From assembly GCF_010093535.1 (NCBI RefSeq), contig NW_022985181.1:140343-204342 (forward strand): a stretch of DNA of 64,000 nt, read 5' to 3'. The DNA comes from Lindgomyces ingoldianus (Eukaryota > Ascomycota > Dothideomycetes > Pleosporales > Lindgomycetaceae). A program made the position numbers and the translations under genes. Position 1 is the first letter of the stretch, and every line of letters starts with the position of its first letter. Under the pieces are notes generated by a model, which worked only from the letters and a program-made list of their open reading frames with translations, was not told the DNA's origin and did not search any database. Positions 22,099 to 33,164 of the stretch are shown here, in pieces.

Positions 22099-24221
22099 GA
22101 AGGTCTCACCTGCTTACGCAACCGAGTGGCTCGTGCAACGGAAATCTCTGTGCCACTCATCACCTAAAAATGAAGCTTTAGAGCTCTATATAAATTGTAT
22201 CTTAGTTAATTTTTAAGTGTAGCAATTGTTATAAGCAGGGCTATAAATCCTTATATATCTTAAAGTCTTTTAAGTAAGCTGGCTAACGCTGTTGCCTCTA
22301 AGGCTAAGATAGCCCTGCAACACCTTCCTTATTATCTACCACCTTATAGTACTTAACTATCTCCTGTTGCGTAGTAGTTTTCTTAACAGCACGCTCCTTT
22401 TAGGTCTTCTTAGTAAACTAAGTATTGTTTTAAAGCTGTAGCTTAAGCTGTTAAGCTACCTTTTTTTTTTTATAAAGTAGAGCTTTTACAGCTGCTTTAA
22501 TATTCTTTATGTGCTTATTATTCTTATAAGTCTTTTTCTTTAATTACTTTACAGCCTCTTTACTATTCTTCTTCTGCTGTTGCTTAAGCTTTTTAGCTAC
22601 TTTGTAATTAACCTTAGCTTATTTTTTGTTCTTCTTTTGTTGTTAAAGCTCTCTAGCCTGTGCCACCTTAGCAGGGCTAAAGAACAGTTAATTATGTTTA
22701 TCCTTAGCACACAGAAGCTCTGTAAGGTTCTTGCCACGCTTCCCCTTCTTCTTTTCTGCTATTACTGTTGCTCTAAGATTAGCTACCTTATCTTTTAAAA
22801 GAATAGCTATATCTAGAAGGTAGAGAATTATGTTGCTAAGTAATTAGCTGTTAATAGTAGTAGTACTAATTTCTAAGCTAAGAAGTTAATAAATTTACTT
22901 CTTATCTTTTAGTAAGAGCTTTAAGCTAGTAGAGCTACTGCTCTAGAGCTAAGATAGTTATTTTAGAGGCCTTATTTTAAAGCTATTAAGCACAGCACTC
23001 TTATTAAAGGGGTAAATACTACACTGCTTAAATTTTAATAGGATGTTCTTTTCTATAAAGGTTTTAACCTATGTAGTGTAGAACAGCTTATAGAAATTAT
23101 GTTTAGTAAGAGCTAAAAGACTCTAAGTTTAGTGCATATGCTTACTAAGCTCTATTAAGTAGTTGCTTTAAAGTAGGCTAAATAGAGCCTAATCTAGAGG
23201 TTGCGTTTAATAAGTAGTATGTAGAGGGAGTATGTTAACAAGGATTCTATGCTTTATACAGTACTCTAGGAAGCCTAGAGTAACATGTAAGCTATAGCTA
23301 TTAAGTATTAGAAGCCTCTAGTCTCTGCTATAGCAAGCTTTAGCCTTAGTCTTTTAATTAAAGACTTTCTTTACTTACTTAATTACTACTTAGTTATTTG
23401 TCTAGCCTGTCTCTGTACTAGTAAAGTAGGATTAGTGCTTAGCAGGATTAAAATCTTAAAACTAGGAGTCTATTAGAGCTTTATTTCTAGCAGGATAGAT
23501 AAGAGCTGGAGGTACCTAGCTGCTATTAGCGCAGATAGCAGCTAGTACTGTGATCCACTCACAATTGCTATTAGTGCTAGCACCTTTTAAGTAGCTATTC
23601 TTCTATAGTTTCTTTGTAAAGATTTGCTCTGTTATTGTAAGGATACCTAGCAAAAAGCCTTTCTTATCTATGTTGTACGTATTATATGGCTGTACGCTGT
23701 ACTTCTTAATTTTCTCCCCTAATTAGTTATAGAAAGGCTCTATCTAAGTAGGGCTATTAGCGTGTTTACGCTTAATATTAAATAGCCTAAGATAAGCTAA
23801 TGTTAATTAATTAAAGTTGCGCTTAAAAAACTTCTAAATATAGTTCTTACCTAGCAGCGTATTAGAGAGCTTTTTAATAAAGTTTTAAACTATAGCTTTA
23901 GTAGGCAGTAGCCCTTAAAGCGTTAGGCAATTTATATGCTTAATAAGGGTCTTAGTGTCCTAAGCTCTGAGTAAACGTTGCTTTTTATAGCCCTTATGTT
24001 TTAAGCTAGTAATTTCTTTCTAACAGCGCTATATAGTTAAATAATGTTCTTTTAGCTTAATTTATAACTTATTTTGTTTAGCAGAAGGTAGTAAAGTGAT
24101 TAAATTAATTATCTCCTTAAGATTTATTATAGTTGTTAAGTTATTAATTTTTAAAGTTAGTTTGTGGAAAACGATTTAGTGTTGCATAAGCGAGTCAGTT
24201 GCGTAAGCAGGTGAGCTCTTC
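22099..24221 (-). mobile_element. Fot1/pogo-like transposon inserted in the toxin B gene
   Basis: A 2123-base element flanked by TA on both sides (22097-22098 and 24222-24223). Its terminal repeats of about 42 bases begin GAAGGTCTCACCTGCTTACG on the left and GAAGAGCTCACCTGCTTACG on the right (reverse complement). The interior is AT-rich and RIP-like. Removing the element with one TA keeps the toxin gene frame on both sides, which supports the boundaries. Confidence 0.85.
22250..24050 (-). pseudogene. Decayed pogo-type DDE transposase
   Basis: On the minus strand, read through stops, the region near 23660-23690 gives YNIDKKGFLLG, the motif around the first catalytic Asp. The region near 23190-23240 gives a block resembling the PPHTTHxLQPLD signature around the later catalytic residue. 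The tail (about 22560-22690) is Lys/Gln-rich and coiled-coil-like, as in Fot-type transposases. Stops are mostly TAA/TAG in place of Gln. Ends are approximate. Confidence 0.65.
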
Positions 24222-24659
24222 TACCACAATACAACGACAATCGAAAGGGCACAGATGAAAACTCTGATTCCGAAGATCTCGTTCCCGTTTTTCGAAAAAC
24301 CGCGTCCGGAGAAGTGATCCTAGACGCCTCGCAAAGTCCCGTCATAGACGAAGTCCTCGACGGGCCATACCTGGTAAGAAAGTACTTGCCCAGAGTCCTG
24401 CAGACCTTTTCTCGCATCGAGCGTTGGACCAGCGTTGCCGACCCCGCCGATATTCATCTATCTGGTGCAAAAATTGGTGGAATTCCTTAGCAACACAACA
24501 ATTTTCCCTGCACGCGTACAAACTCACACACAAACTGTAAATTTACTTATTTTATGTAAGAATTACATAACAACTATCTAATAATTATTAGTACAACTTA
24601 AGGCTATACAAATACATGTATAGGAGCTATACTAACGCGTTTTTAGTGTTATAGTCTAT

Positions 24660-26600
24660 TAATATGCTTATAGAGAGGCTAAAGAGGGCGCGTATACCCT
24701 CTGTAACTGCAGCAGAGGCAGCAGCTGCTGCTGCAGCTACTGCAGCTATTACAGCACATAAGAAAGCAGCAAAACTATGTTAAAAAGCTATAAAGGCGCA
24801 ACTAAAGGCTGCAAAGTGTACTAGAGGGCAGACAACGCGCTTACAGCGCAATTAGGTGCAGTTTATAGAGCCTTTAACAGCTAACATAGGCCTAGCAGCT
24901 GCTTAGGCAAGCTCTGCTTAAGTTACTACGCCTGTTACTACACAAATAGAGCGCAACTTTGTACTGTTGTTGCTGCTACTAACACTTAAAACACAGCTTA
25001 AGGCTATAACTATTAATTTATCTGCTAAGTTAAATTTACTAACAGTAGGCTATGTTACGCCTATAGCAGCTGCTTCTATTTACTCTGCTAACTTATTATT
25101 ACTGTTAAACGCACTAAAGTATAATCTTAAAGTTAAATATAAGCTAATTATTAACAGAAGAAGCGCTATTTACTGCACACTAAAGCAGCATAATTGCTTT
25201 ATATAGTAGCTAGAGGACGCAGAGAATGTTGTAAATAAGCTGCTAGCTATGCTAAAAGCTTAACTTAAAAGCTATAAGTATAAGATTATTTAGCGTATAA
25301 TTAACTTTTAAGTAAGCTTAAAAGTGTAAAAGGTAACACACTTACTAGCAGATTTTAGTGTAGCTAAAAAAAAGAAGTTTTTTAAGCAGGTTAACTATTA
25401 AATTAGTAAAGAGCTGCCTTTTTAAGTAGTAAAGGTAAACATTAAGGTTACTATTAAAGCGCTTGCCTTATAAAAAGCCTTTAAGCATAATTAGTACACT
25501 AATAAGCCCTTATTTAATGTACCTAACTTATTAACACTATAACTTAAAAAAAATCTAAGGTGTACTTAGTAGCTACTTAACAAGGCAAGAGTAGTACAGT
25601 AATTACAGGATATAGCCACGCAGGAGGACTAGGAGAAGAGACTCTACTGCTACTAGTGTTGTAGTAATAGTAAGTGCCTAAACTTTAAGTGCTAGTGCTA
25701 GGTTACTACTAACTTTAAGCACTATAAAGTTTTGCCTATAAATGTAAAATCTTAGGTAAATGTAATTTTTATAAGTAAGGTAAAGCTCTTTACGCCTTTA
25801 ATTTAGCTTATTAATTACTAAAAAAGCCCTACTAGTAGCAGTAACTAGCTAAAGCTAAAGGGCAGGTGTAAAGGTAAAAAGTACTATAGTTCTACTACTA
25901 GTAAAAGTAACTTTAAGTGTAATTTTTAGCGCACTTTAAAGAAGCATAAGTGTTAGTAGGCTAGGTAAAAAGTAGAGGATAATGCCTAGTAGTAAAAGGA
26001 GCAGCGCAAGATAGTTTAACTTTAGCGTAAAAATATAAGGTTACAGCTAAACTTTTCTAGATTTAGCTAGCCTAGCCTACTAATAGGCTATCTATATAGC
26101 CCTGCTGCTGCTGCTAGTTACTTTTAGCCTACTTATTCTCTTTATCTGCAGTAGCTTTACTTACCTTTACTGCTATTACTACTGCTACTAATTACTTAGC
26201 GTCTTATTACACCTATAATAGTGCTCTCTACTTATGTGCTAAGCTTAAGCCCTATAAGCAGCAAGAAGAATATAAGAGTAATTATAAAAAAGTTTTTTAA
26301 GTAAATTATTACCTAGTAGCTAAAAAATAATTATAAGGACTATAAGTAAGCATAAGATGTAGCAATTTTAGAGTAGTAGACTATTAAAGATTTATAAGAG
26401 ATGTTAAACTCTAGTAGAAATCTTTATAAGGTAGTAGTTAGTAAGCGCTTTTAGCTAAAAAATAAAGTAGTTAGGCACTTTTAAAAGGATCTTAGGAAGT
26501 TTAAACAGCACTATTAAGCTGCTGCTGCTGCTACTGCTGCTGCTACTATAAGACTTATAAACATAGGTAATAACAACACTATAGGTAGTAGAGTAACAAA
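24660..26600 (+). pseudogene. Decayed accessory gene of the long-TIR element, copy 1
   Basis: This plus-strand stretch retains one clean open segment (24967-25206) and a Cys-rich part near 25630-25740 that looks like a zinc-binding module. It is followed by a segment near 26240-26420 shared with copy 2 (starting from a LSP motif, then DYKDY and AQDVAI-like blocks). I do not recognise the protein. Because both copies carry it in the same position and orientation, it is a regular part of the element and not a captured fragment. Confidence 0.5.
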
Positions 26601-26749
26601 CTAAGAAGACAGGACTAAAAGTGTTAGGCTTTAGAAAAATGTTACTATGTTACTAATACTATAATACTTATTATATAATTAACACTTATTTTTTTTGCCT
26701 TATACTCTCTACTGCTTGCTTGCCTTACTGCTACTTTTACATCTTATGC

Positions 26750-27800
26750 TTAGCCTTTATTAATGCCTTTTTACTCTTTATTTTATATAGGCTATTAGTA
26801 GTGTGCTTAAAGTGCTTTCTTATAAACTAATTACACTAACTTTTATAAATAGCTACCCTTAGAAAGTTACTAAAGTTGTTAAATTACCTGTGTGTGCAGC
26901 TATAGTACCTATAAATCTAAGCTTTAAGGACACTAAAGGTAAGCTTAATTAAGTTATAGTCTAGCAAGTATAGCAGTAAATATCTAATAATATAGCTAGT
27001 TTACTTAATCTTACTTACAACCTTCTAGTTTATATAAATTAAGATGTTGTTAAGAACTACAACTATAGTCTTATTACTATATGCTATGTAAAAAGTAGGT
27101 AGTAGCAACTTGCAGATCTAATCTATAAAGTTTTTATAGCTAAAATAGCCCTTTTTTACGCCTGTATAAAGCAGGTACTTATTTATAGTAAACGCAGGTA
27201 AGGCTGCCTAGGTTTTCCTTTATTAAATGTCCTATATATAGCAGTTTATAGAGCCTATTAGCGCGTAGGTGTAGTGCTGCTAACTAGTCTTCTTACTAAA
27301 GATAGACTTGTCTAGAAACACTAGATTAGCAGCAGTAAACTGCTTTATATAGTAGCAATAGCTTTTATAAAGCTTTTTATTATAAAGTATAAAGATAAAA
27401 CGCAGCGCTTACTTACTTTAGCTATAATTATTAAGCAGCTAAGTAACTATTAACTAGTGTACTTTAACGCCTTTTTTTATTTATAACTAGTAAGCTATTT
27501 TGTTATAATACATTTAGCTACTTTAATAAAGCTTATTAAATAAAGCTTACTTATCTTTAGGTCCTATTTTATGTAGGCAGCTAAGTACAGTGTTTAGATT
27601 ACTTAGTTTACAAGTGCTACTGTGCAGCTTTAAGTTGCGCTTAATTGTGTACACCTTTAACTGCAACACACTAACATAACTAGCAATAGAGTTGTAACGC
27701 TAGCCTAGTAGTAAAAAGTAATATATTTTAATTCTCTAGCGTAAATTAAGGCTGCAGCCTTTAGTTATAAGCTCTCTAGAGATCTTAGGAGCGCAACGCG
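26750..27800 (-). pseudogene. Decayed IS630/Tc1-type (DDE_3) transposase, copy 1
   Basis: On the minus strand near 26880-27060 the frame reads YLLLYLLDYNLIKLTFSVLKA, matching the conserved YLPPYSPxxNPIE-type block before the final acidic residue of DDE_3 transposases. A VLNNILIY block about 30 residues before it corresponds to the MDNA(S)IH motif with Asp changed to Asn. Multiple stops follow the RIP pattern. Ends are approximate. Confidence 0.65.
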
Positions 27801-28248
27801 CCTACGCGGGTGTGAGAGGCCTTGTAGAGACGCTATAGGCTTAAAACATAAGACTATAACTCTAAAAAACGCGTTAGTATACTCCTTTACACATATTTGT
27901 ATAGCCTTAAGTTTTACTAATAATTATTAAATAGTTGTTGCATAATTCTTACATAAAATAAGTAAATTCACAGTTTGTATGTAAGTTTGTACGCGCGCAG
28001 GGAAAATTGTTGTGTTGCCAAGGAATAGATTCCACCGATTTTTGCACCAGATAGATTGGCGGGTGTGGACTCCAGATAATCGCACGATGATCTACAGTCG
28101 GGACAACAATTCACGCATTTTCGATCCCTGCGGTGACTCCGCCAGTCCTTCGCGCATTTTTAGCTGGCTCCAATGCGAAGAGTATGATCCATACGGCAAT
28201 ACAATAGTCTTCGAGTACATCTATACGCGAGTAGCTCGATCCGGGTAA

Positions 28249-28482
28249 TCGCAAGCATTGTCTCGATATGCTTCGGCAAGCTGTAATGTGTCAAGGCGAC
28301 ATTTCCGTCATCACCATGCTCTGGGGTAATACGTGCGTGTGCCACATACACACTACTGGTAAATTTTCTGGGCTAACCCAAGCCGCAGCCAACCTCTTCC
28401 AATCGCAAATTTCTCGGCACCTCATAAATGCGTTGATTGGAATCGTATTTACGATTGGGCAAAAGAGAACTCGGTAGATGTT
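28249..28482 (+). pseudogene. UstYa-family (DUF3328) gene fragment
   Basis: The frame starting in the middle of a gene at 28249 encodes RKHCLDMLRQAVMCQGD, the second HxxHC region of UstYa-type oxidases. A 50-base intron (28333-28382, with a GCTAAC branch motif) is followed by a second exon with SAPHKCVDWNRIYDWAKEN, matching the C-terminal HxC...WA region. Known of the family: membrane-anchored oxidases that modify ribosomally made cyclic peptides in fungi. The 5' part is missing at the junction with the toxin B remnant and the 3' end is cut by the solo LTR, so this is dead. The rest of the gene is not elsewhere in the window. Confidence 0.7.
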
Positions 28483-28653
28483 TGTGAGAGGTATCGAGCA
28501 GGAAACACAGGTCACAGAGAGGGAATGCAGGATAGGGGGTAACGAGAGTAAACCTTAGGGTCGGAGGCAGAGGTACGGAGGCCGAGGAGCCTATATACCC
28601 CGTGCCAAGCCTAGGGTACTCAGGGGTTGGATAGCTGTAACATAACCGTGACA
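28483..28653 (-). mobile_element. Solo LTR with 5-base target duplication
   Basis: A 171-base TG...CA unit (TGTGAGAGGTATCGAG at the left, CCGTGACA at the right) is flanked by ATGTT at 28478-28482 and 28654-28658. It contains a CCTATATACCCC TATA-type stretch. A second, diverged copy lies at 35392-35565. The orientation is taken from the TATA motif reading toward the left end on the minus strand, which is a guess. Confidence 0.85.
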
Positions 28654-30165
28654 ATGTTTTTCAGCCCGGCTTCATTGTACACCTAAAATTAGGTAAAATT
28701 GCCTTCTGTCATTGCCAGGACACACTAAAAATAAATTTTAGGTCCTTCTTATACAAATCCCAAGAGCAATAGGCTGAGAGTTAAAATGGGATTTTAATAG
28801 TGCTCTATTCGAGTTTGAGAAGCCAGTGTCAAAATCTCTGTTGGATATGGCTTAGGAGTTAGTTGATATGTTAGTTTCTCTTTGATCCGATTAAATCTCC
28901 GGTGAAGCGCAAATGATGGTACCTAGGCTGGTGCGGTTGGCCAATAAGTCATTGCAGGATCTGCAAATCTTATCTCCAGTAAGACACTATAGCAGTTTGC
29001 TATCAACAGGCATTGGTGGGGCTTGAAATACACCAAACTCGCGCCTTGAATTGAAAACTAGAATCTATTGCCCTCTCTGCACTCCCGGGTCGCTTCGATT
29101 AATTGCATGGAATCGCTGCAGAAGCAGAATTGTTCTAAGAAATACACCAACGTGAAGAGAGGCATACCAAGTCGTGACCGTATTGAAAGGCGGATGCCAA
29201 AAGAGTTGCTTCTGTGCTCAACAGTTTGGTTACTTGCCCTAAGCCAAGCAGAACGGATCCCGAGCTATCCGAAATTCTCCACCGTATCAATAGGATAATC
29301 ACTGAGACTAGAAGAGGCTAACTAGAGGAACAGTCACTACAGGCCCGCCCGAACCACATGAACGCGACGGCGTTACCTGAAGGCATTTTCGATTCATCAT
29401 TGTCCGCCAGCATCAGCACCCGATGCAACCCGGAGCTGAGAATTAATAAACGCCATCGTCAGAAATAGCTTGCCTTCCTGCATTAAAGTTATCATCAATT
29501 TTTAGTTGCTGGTTAGGTAGCTTAAAATAATATAAATGACGAAAGAGTAAAGAAAGGAATATAATCCCCTTAAGGGTTCTGCCGTACAGAAGAAATGGAA
29601 CTCGATCTCGCCTTACTCCCCCAATCATTTCTCAGCTTCGTCAAAGCACAAACGCCGTTCGGCCTCATGGTTCGTAGACCTTGGATGGGCTGATCGAGAG
29701 GGCTAGGGGAAGTTCAAGGAGCTGACGAAGCACGCACAAATACTAAAGCCCTCGTCCAAGTATGCTACGCAAAATTACTGTCTGTGTAATCCAAGTTGAG
29801 CTAATAGCAGCGTGGGCCCATTTTCATGCCTTTAATACAAGATTTGGTCTCTTTGCTGGTTCCATTTTCAAACGCAGAGTCCAGAACTGGGCCTCTTCCG
29901 GAGGACATTGTGGCTTGGCTGTCTTGGCGATCGGACGCCACACCGTATTCCCACGTGGCTTGTAAAACGTTCAAACTTAAAATCCACTGTTCGTGGATTC
30001 ACTAGCTCACTCGCTAATATTAAGCTCACGCATTACGAATCACAAGAGAAAAGCATAAGTTTACGCTATTTAACCCATAATTATGTACATGAAGATCGCC
30101 GGACTCCGTACGCAGATGGTAATTGACGGCTTATCTCATAAAATCAATGAGACTGTTCACGCTGC
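28654..30165. other. Region without a recognisable gene
   Basis: Ordinary-composition DNA with only short frames. A stretch near 29600-29800 on the plus strand looks faintly protein-like but I cannot assign it. No terminal repeats or splice-supported frames were found. Confidence 0.4.
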
Positions 30166-30772
30166 TCAATGACCTTCTCAAGTCTCTGCTTGACGGCCCC
30201 CTTCACCTCCTCCAGTTCGACTGCTGCTCCTGCTCCTACCCCTTCTCGCTCTAGAGGGACTAGACGTTCTCGAACTTGTGATGGTTTCGGAATGTGCTGC
30301 CCGTCGTTGAAGTGGATTTCGGCCGACTGTATCGCTCAGTCCCCTCCGCACGTTTTTCGAAACATCGTCCACCTCGTCCTTGATGAGCACCGTCTCATGG
30401 TGGTAATACCGCGCCACATTCTTCACACCGGCTTCCGTCGCCTCCTTAAGTAGCAGACCTTCTTTAGGCCGTTCTTCGTATTCCCAGGAGTCCTTGATCG
30501 CAAGGTGACCGCCTGACTTGCCATGGAGGGAACCACGCTCGGCCAGCCAAGGAGCGCTGTCGCCTCATGCGCACCTCCAACCGGATCCGCTCCATCTGAC
30601 TATTTCGCCGGATGTGCATGTATCTTCCGCCACCCTCTACTATAGTGGGATCGAAACCCAGCTCTTCCTCATCAATCCGGCGGGCGCAAAAGTGGGGTTG
30701 TGACGTTATCACAGTCTGATAATTGCGCACGAACGCGAGAATCAACAGGTCTCCAAAACATTTTAGTACCAA
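30166..30772 (-). pseudogene. FunK1-type fungal protein kinase fragment
   Basis: Minus-strand frames encode blocks characteristic of fungal FunK1 kinases: EELGFDPTIVE (near 30660-30680), LAIKDSWEYEERPKEG (about 30445-30500, with the ATP-anchoring Lys in the IKDSW motif), then KNVARYYHHETV and a Ser/Arg-rich linker to a stop at 30178. The N-terminal and Lys-containing parts are in different frames, so there is a frameshift around 30530-30560. The C-terminal catalytic lobe is absent. The fragment is non-functional. Confidence 0.75.
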
Positions 30773-30924
30773 AATATAAACGTTAGGCTAATTTACTTTC
30801 CCTCAAACTCCATAACGTGTTTTATCACTCTTCCGGATTTATCAGTCATCTGGACACCCCACTAAAATCAACGCAGCTTTTTAACGGATTGCGCCACAAC
30901 TACAAAATTAATCTGTTTAAAATT

Positions 30925-33066
30925 CTAGGTAGAGCTAGCTAAGATAGCCCTGCATTGAGTCCTATTATGGCCTCGGATATGGCACTTTGAACACGTTGGT
31001 GGTGCGCGCTGGCGCGCGGGCTGAGTCTCCTGTTGAGCTACCTCACTCTCCGCATTTTCAGCCTGCATAGCAAGTAGCCGGCCCTGCTCAGCCTGTAGAG
31101 CTCCTCCGCGGGCAATATACTGGTGGCGCTGCTGCTGTTTACGCTGGCGGCGCTGATTAGCTGTGCGGAGCTCTGTATTTTCCTTTGCAAGTAGAATAGC
31201 TGAGTGCAATGCAAGCTGGCAACCCTTAACAAGTTGCCTAACTGCGTAGCTTAACAGGCTCTGCGACAAGCGCTGGAGAAGGTCTTTAACAAGGCGAGCC
31301 TGCTTCTCTAGCTGGTCTATGTTATGCGGCGTCTCAGCCGTCCATGCGACCTCAGTGTCGGCAGCTGTTACTGGTGGGGACGGCGTCCTAACTATCGTGA
31401 GCGACGACAGGACGCGATCTGGACAGGATAGTACAAGCCCTGTTGCCTAGAAGCCAGCCTGGATGTTCTGCTCTGTAGAGACTGTGTCTCTAATACCTAG
31501 GTATATCTCTAGGAAGTTGTTCTTGTTGATATGGGAGATGCTCTAGCGGGCGAGCCCCTGGACTTTGAGTCTGTATGCGCGCTTAAGAGGCGAGAAGCAG
31601 CTAACATTAAGTGGCTGGAGCAGGTGTGAGGTATGTGGCGGCATGCAGAGTGTGATAATCTTATTCTCTACACAGTACTAATCAAACTCAGGTGTTGCGT
31701 GGCTGCTATGGCCAGGGCTTCCAACGGGCCGTACTACGGTCCGTACAAAGTGAACCGTAACGGTCACGTGTTCAGTACGAACGTACCGAGTTCGTGAGCC
31801 GTACCGTACGATTAATGATGCCCTAGGTACGGTACGTAGTACGGATGTCTCAAAAATGCCTATTACAGACCATTTTCTATTCCAGAGTTATCTATCCACG
31901 CCTCTTGCCGCCTTACAGGCCTCATCTAGTCCTATCTGCTCTTGTTACTAGGGAGAACTAGTTATTTTATAGTTAATTAGACCTTAATCTTGCGTCTCTA
32001 GAGACCCATAGTCTTAGCTGTTTCAACTAGAGTACGGCGTACTTTAATCGAATCGTACTACTCGTACAGATCACGTGAGCCGTAACAGTTACGATACGTA
32101 CACCTACCTCTCCTCCCCCCTGTCGTACGAACGTACACAAAATCTCACCCGTACAGGCCTCAAAATCGCCCAATCGTACAGTACTACGCCTCGTTGGAAG
32201 CCCTGGCTATGGCTGTCAAGAATTAGTAGTTAATGGGCGCCAGTTGTACGCGTTCTTGTATGGCTATTAAAGTGCTTAAGCTAGACAAAGCTAAGCTTGT
32301 TAGTTGTCCAGCTGTTGTCGCTAACAGCAATCGTCCAGCCGGCGCGTAGGCCTTGATACCAGCTGGCTTGGTGGACCTTAGCCCTCAGAATGATAAAGGG
32401 CGAGATCGCCCACCCAGCCGCGTTGATCCCCTTAATTGTTGTAACCCACTTGCGATCCCCAAGCTGTATATTAACTGCCTAGCTAATTGTATTAGAGCTT
32501 GTAATAACCTTTAACATTGCAGCAATCCCTATTATAAATCTAGTCTTATTAAAGTTGTAGATATCCTTGTTAAGTATGCTGTATAACTAACGCGTCTCCT
32601 CTACAAGCTGAAACTACGCGCGGATTGTAACTAGGTCCTTGCATCTCGCGCGCTGCAAATAGAAGTTGCGATTCTACTTCATCTTAAGCTCTAGCTAGGC
32701 GTTAATAAAGCGCGATACCTAGCACTTGCCAACAGGCTGAGAAGGAGGATCTTGGCCGCGCGGGGCAAGTAAAGTATCAGCCATCTGTCGCACGTTGATA
32801 ATAAGGGGCGGAAATCCACGGCGGTCGAGGTCCAGGACCCACTTAACTAGAGACTCCTCCTATAAGGGCTGTAGCTTGCATTTTCAGGCGTTGACAACGG
32901 ATTGTGGGAGGGCACCGTTAACGCGATCGTATAGCGTTGATCGAGGGACATTGTACATAACAGCAGCTCGAGAGCGACTTGATATTGTCTTATTTTGAAC
33001 GGCCTGTATAGAAAGAACAAGTCTGCCCTCTTTCTGGGCCTACTGGGCCTTCTGTGTGGATAGCAT
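30925..33066 (-). pseudogene. Fot1/pogo-like transposase, decayed
   Basis: From ATG at 33066 on the minus strand the frame can be followed almost throughout: a psq-type helix-turn-helix (SRSRAAVMYNVPRSTLYDR), a CENP-B-type segment (RRGFPPLIINVRQMAD), a first catalytic motif DIYNFNKTRF whose Asp is now Asn, and a C-terminal zinc knuckle CSKCHIRGHNRTQC inside the clean open end 30925-31269. About ten stops replace Gln or Trp codons (TAG/TAA). The frame is also split by the MITE at 31713-32205. Confidence 0.8.
31713..32205 (+). mobile_element. hAT-type MITE, copy 1
   Basis: A 493-base non-coding unit with 14-base terminal inverted repeats (CAGGGCTTCCAACG) is flanked by exact 8-base duplications GCTATGGC (31705-31712 and 32206-32213). 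Eight-base duplications and CAGGG termini are typical of hAT elements. The interior is full of GTACG/CGTAC motifs and has no frame. It splits the Fot1-like transposase. Confidence 0.9.
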
Positions 33067-33164
33067 CGCGTGTTTGGTGGAAGACGCGTCGCGATTTTGG
33101 TGGAGTGTCCGGATGGCTGATATATCCGGATGAGTGATAAAACACGTTAATTCGTGCCTGGCTT

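Larger units (their letters stand above)
24458..28054. mobile_element. Long-TIR Tc1/mariner-type element with two decayed genes, copy 1
   Basis: A 3597-base element with terminal inverted repeats of about 200 bases (CTATCTGGTGCAAAAATTGG at the left, its near-match at the right) splits the toxin B gene. Both ends can be read as a duplicated AT outside CTA...TAG, or as a duplicated TA one step further in. A plus-strand decayed frame occupies about 24660-26600 and a minus-strand DDE frame about 26750-27800. The second copy at 57413-60959 shares both genes. The interior is strongly AT-rich with RIP-like stops. Confidence 0.8.
21678..28245 (+). pseudogene. Tc toxin B-component (SpvB-type) gene remnant, broken in several places
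   Basis: Three separated pieces match the N-terminal SpvB domain of TcB proteins: 21678-22098 (GGGAISGMGEKF, SLTYNSGAGNGEFGLGWSL), 24222-24457 (EDLVPVF, RIERWTSV) and 28055-28230 (PSRIFSWLQCEEYDPYGN). The first two gaps are transposons (22099-24221 and 24458-28054). The probable start ATG at 21678 is in a different frame from the SpvB motif at 21860-22090, which implies a small frameshift near 21820-21850 unless an unseen intron exists. After about 28230 similarity stops and unrelated sequence begins. The RHS/TcC portion, which should supply most of the protein, is absent. The gene is divergent from TcA, as expected for toxin partners. It cannot make a working B component. Confidence 0.8.
30815..33147 (-). 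mobile_element. Fot1/pogo-like transposon carrying a nested MITE
   Basis: The terminal repeats of about 57 bases (ACGTGTTTTATCACTCTTCC at the left, ACGTGTTTTATCACTCATCC reversed at the right) are flanked by TA at 30813-30814 and 33148-33149. Without the 493-base MITE and its duplication the element is about 1.83 kb, normal for Fot1-like elements. It is less AT-rich than the other copies, so RIP was lighter here. Confidence 0.9.

Noticed and set aside
24967..25206. Independent small gene of 79 codons
   Set aside because: It is a chance stop-free piece of the longer decayed plus-strand gene of the long-TIR element.
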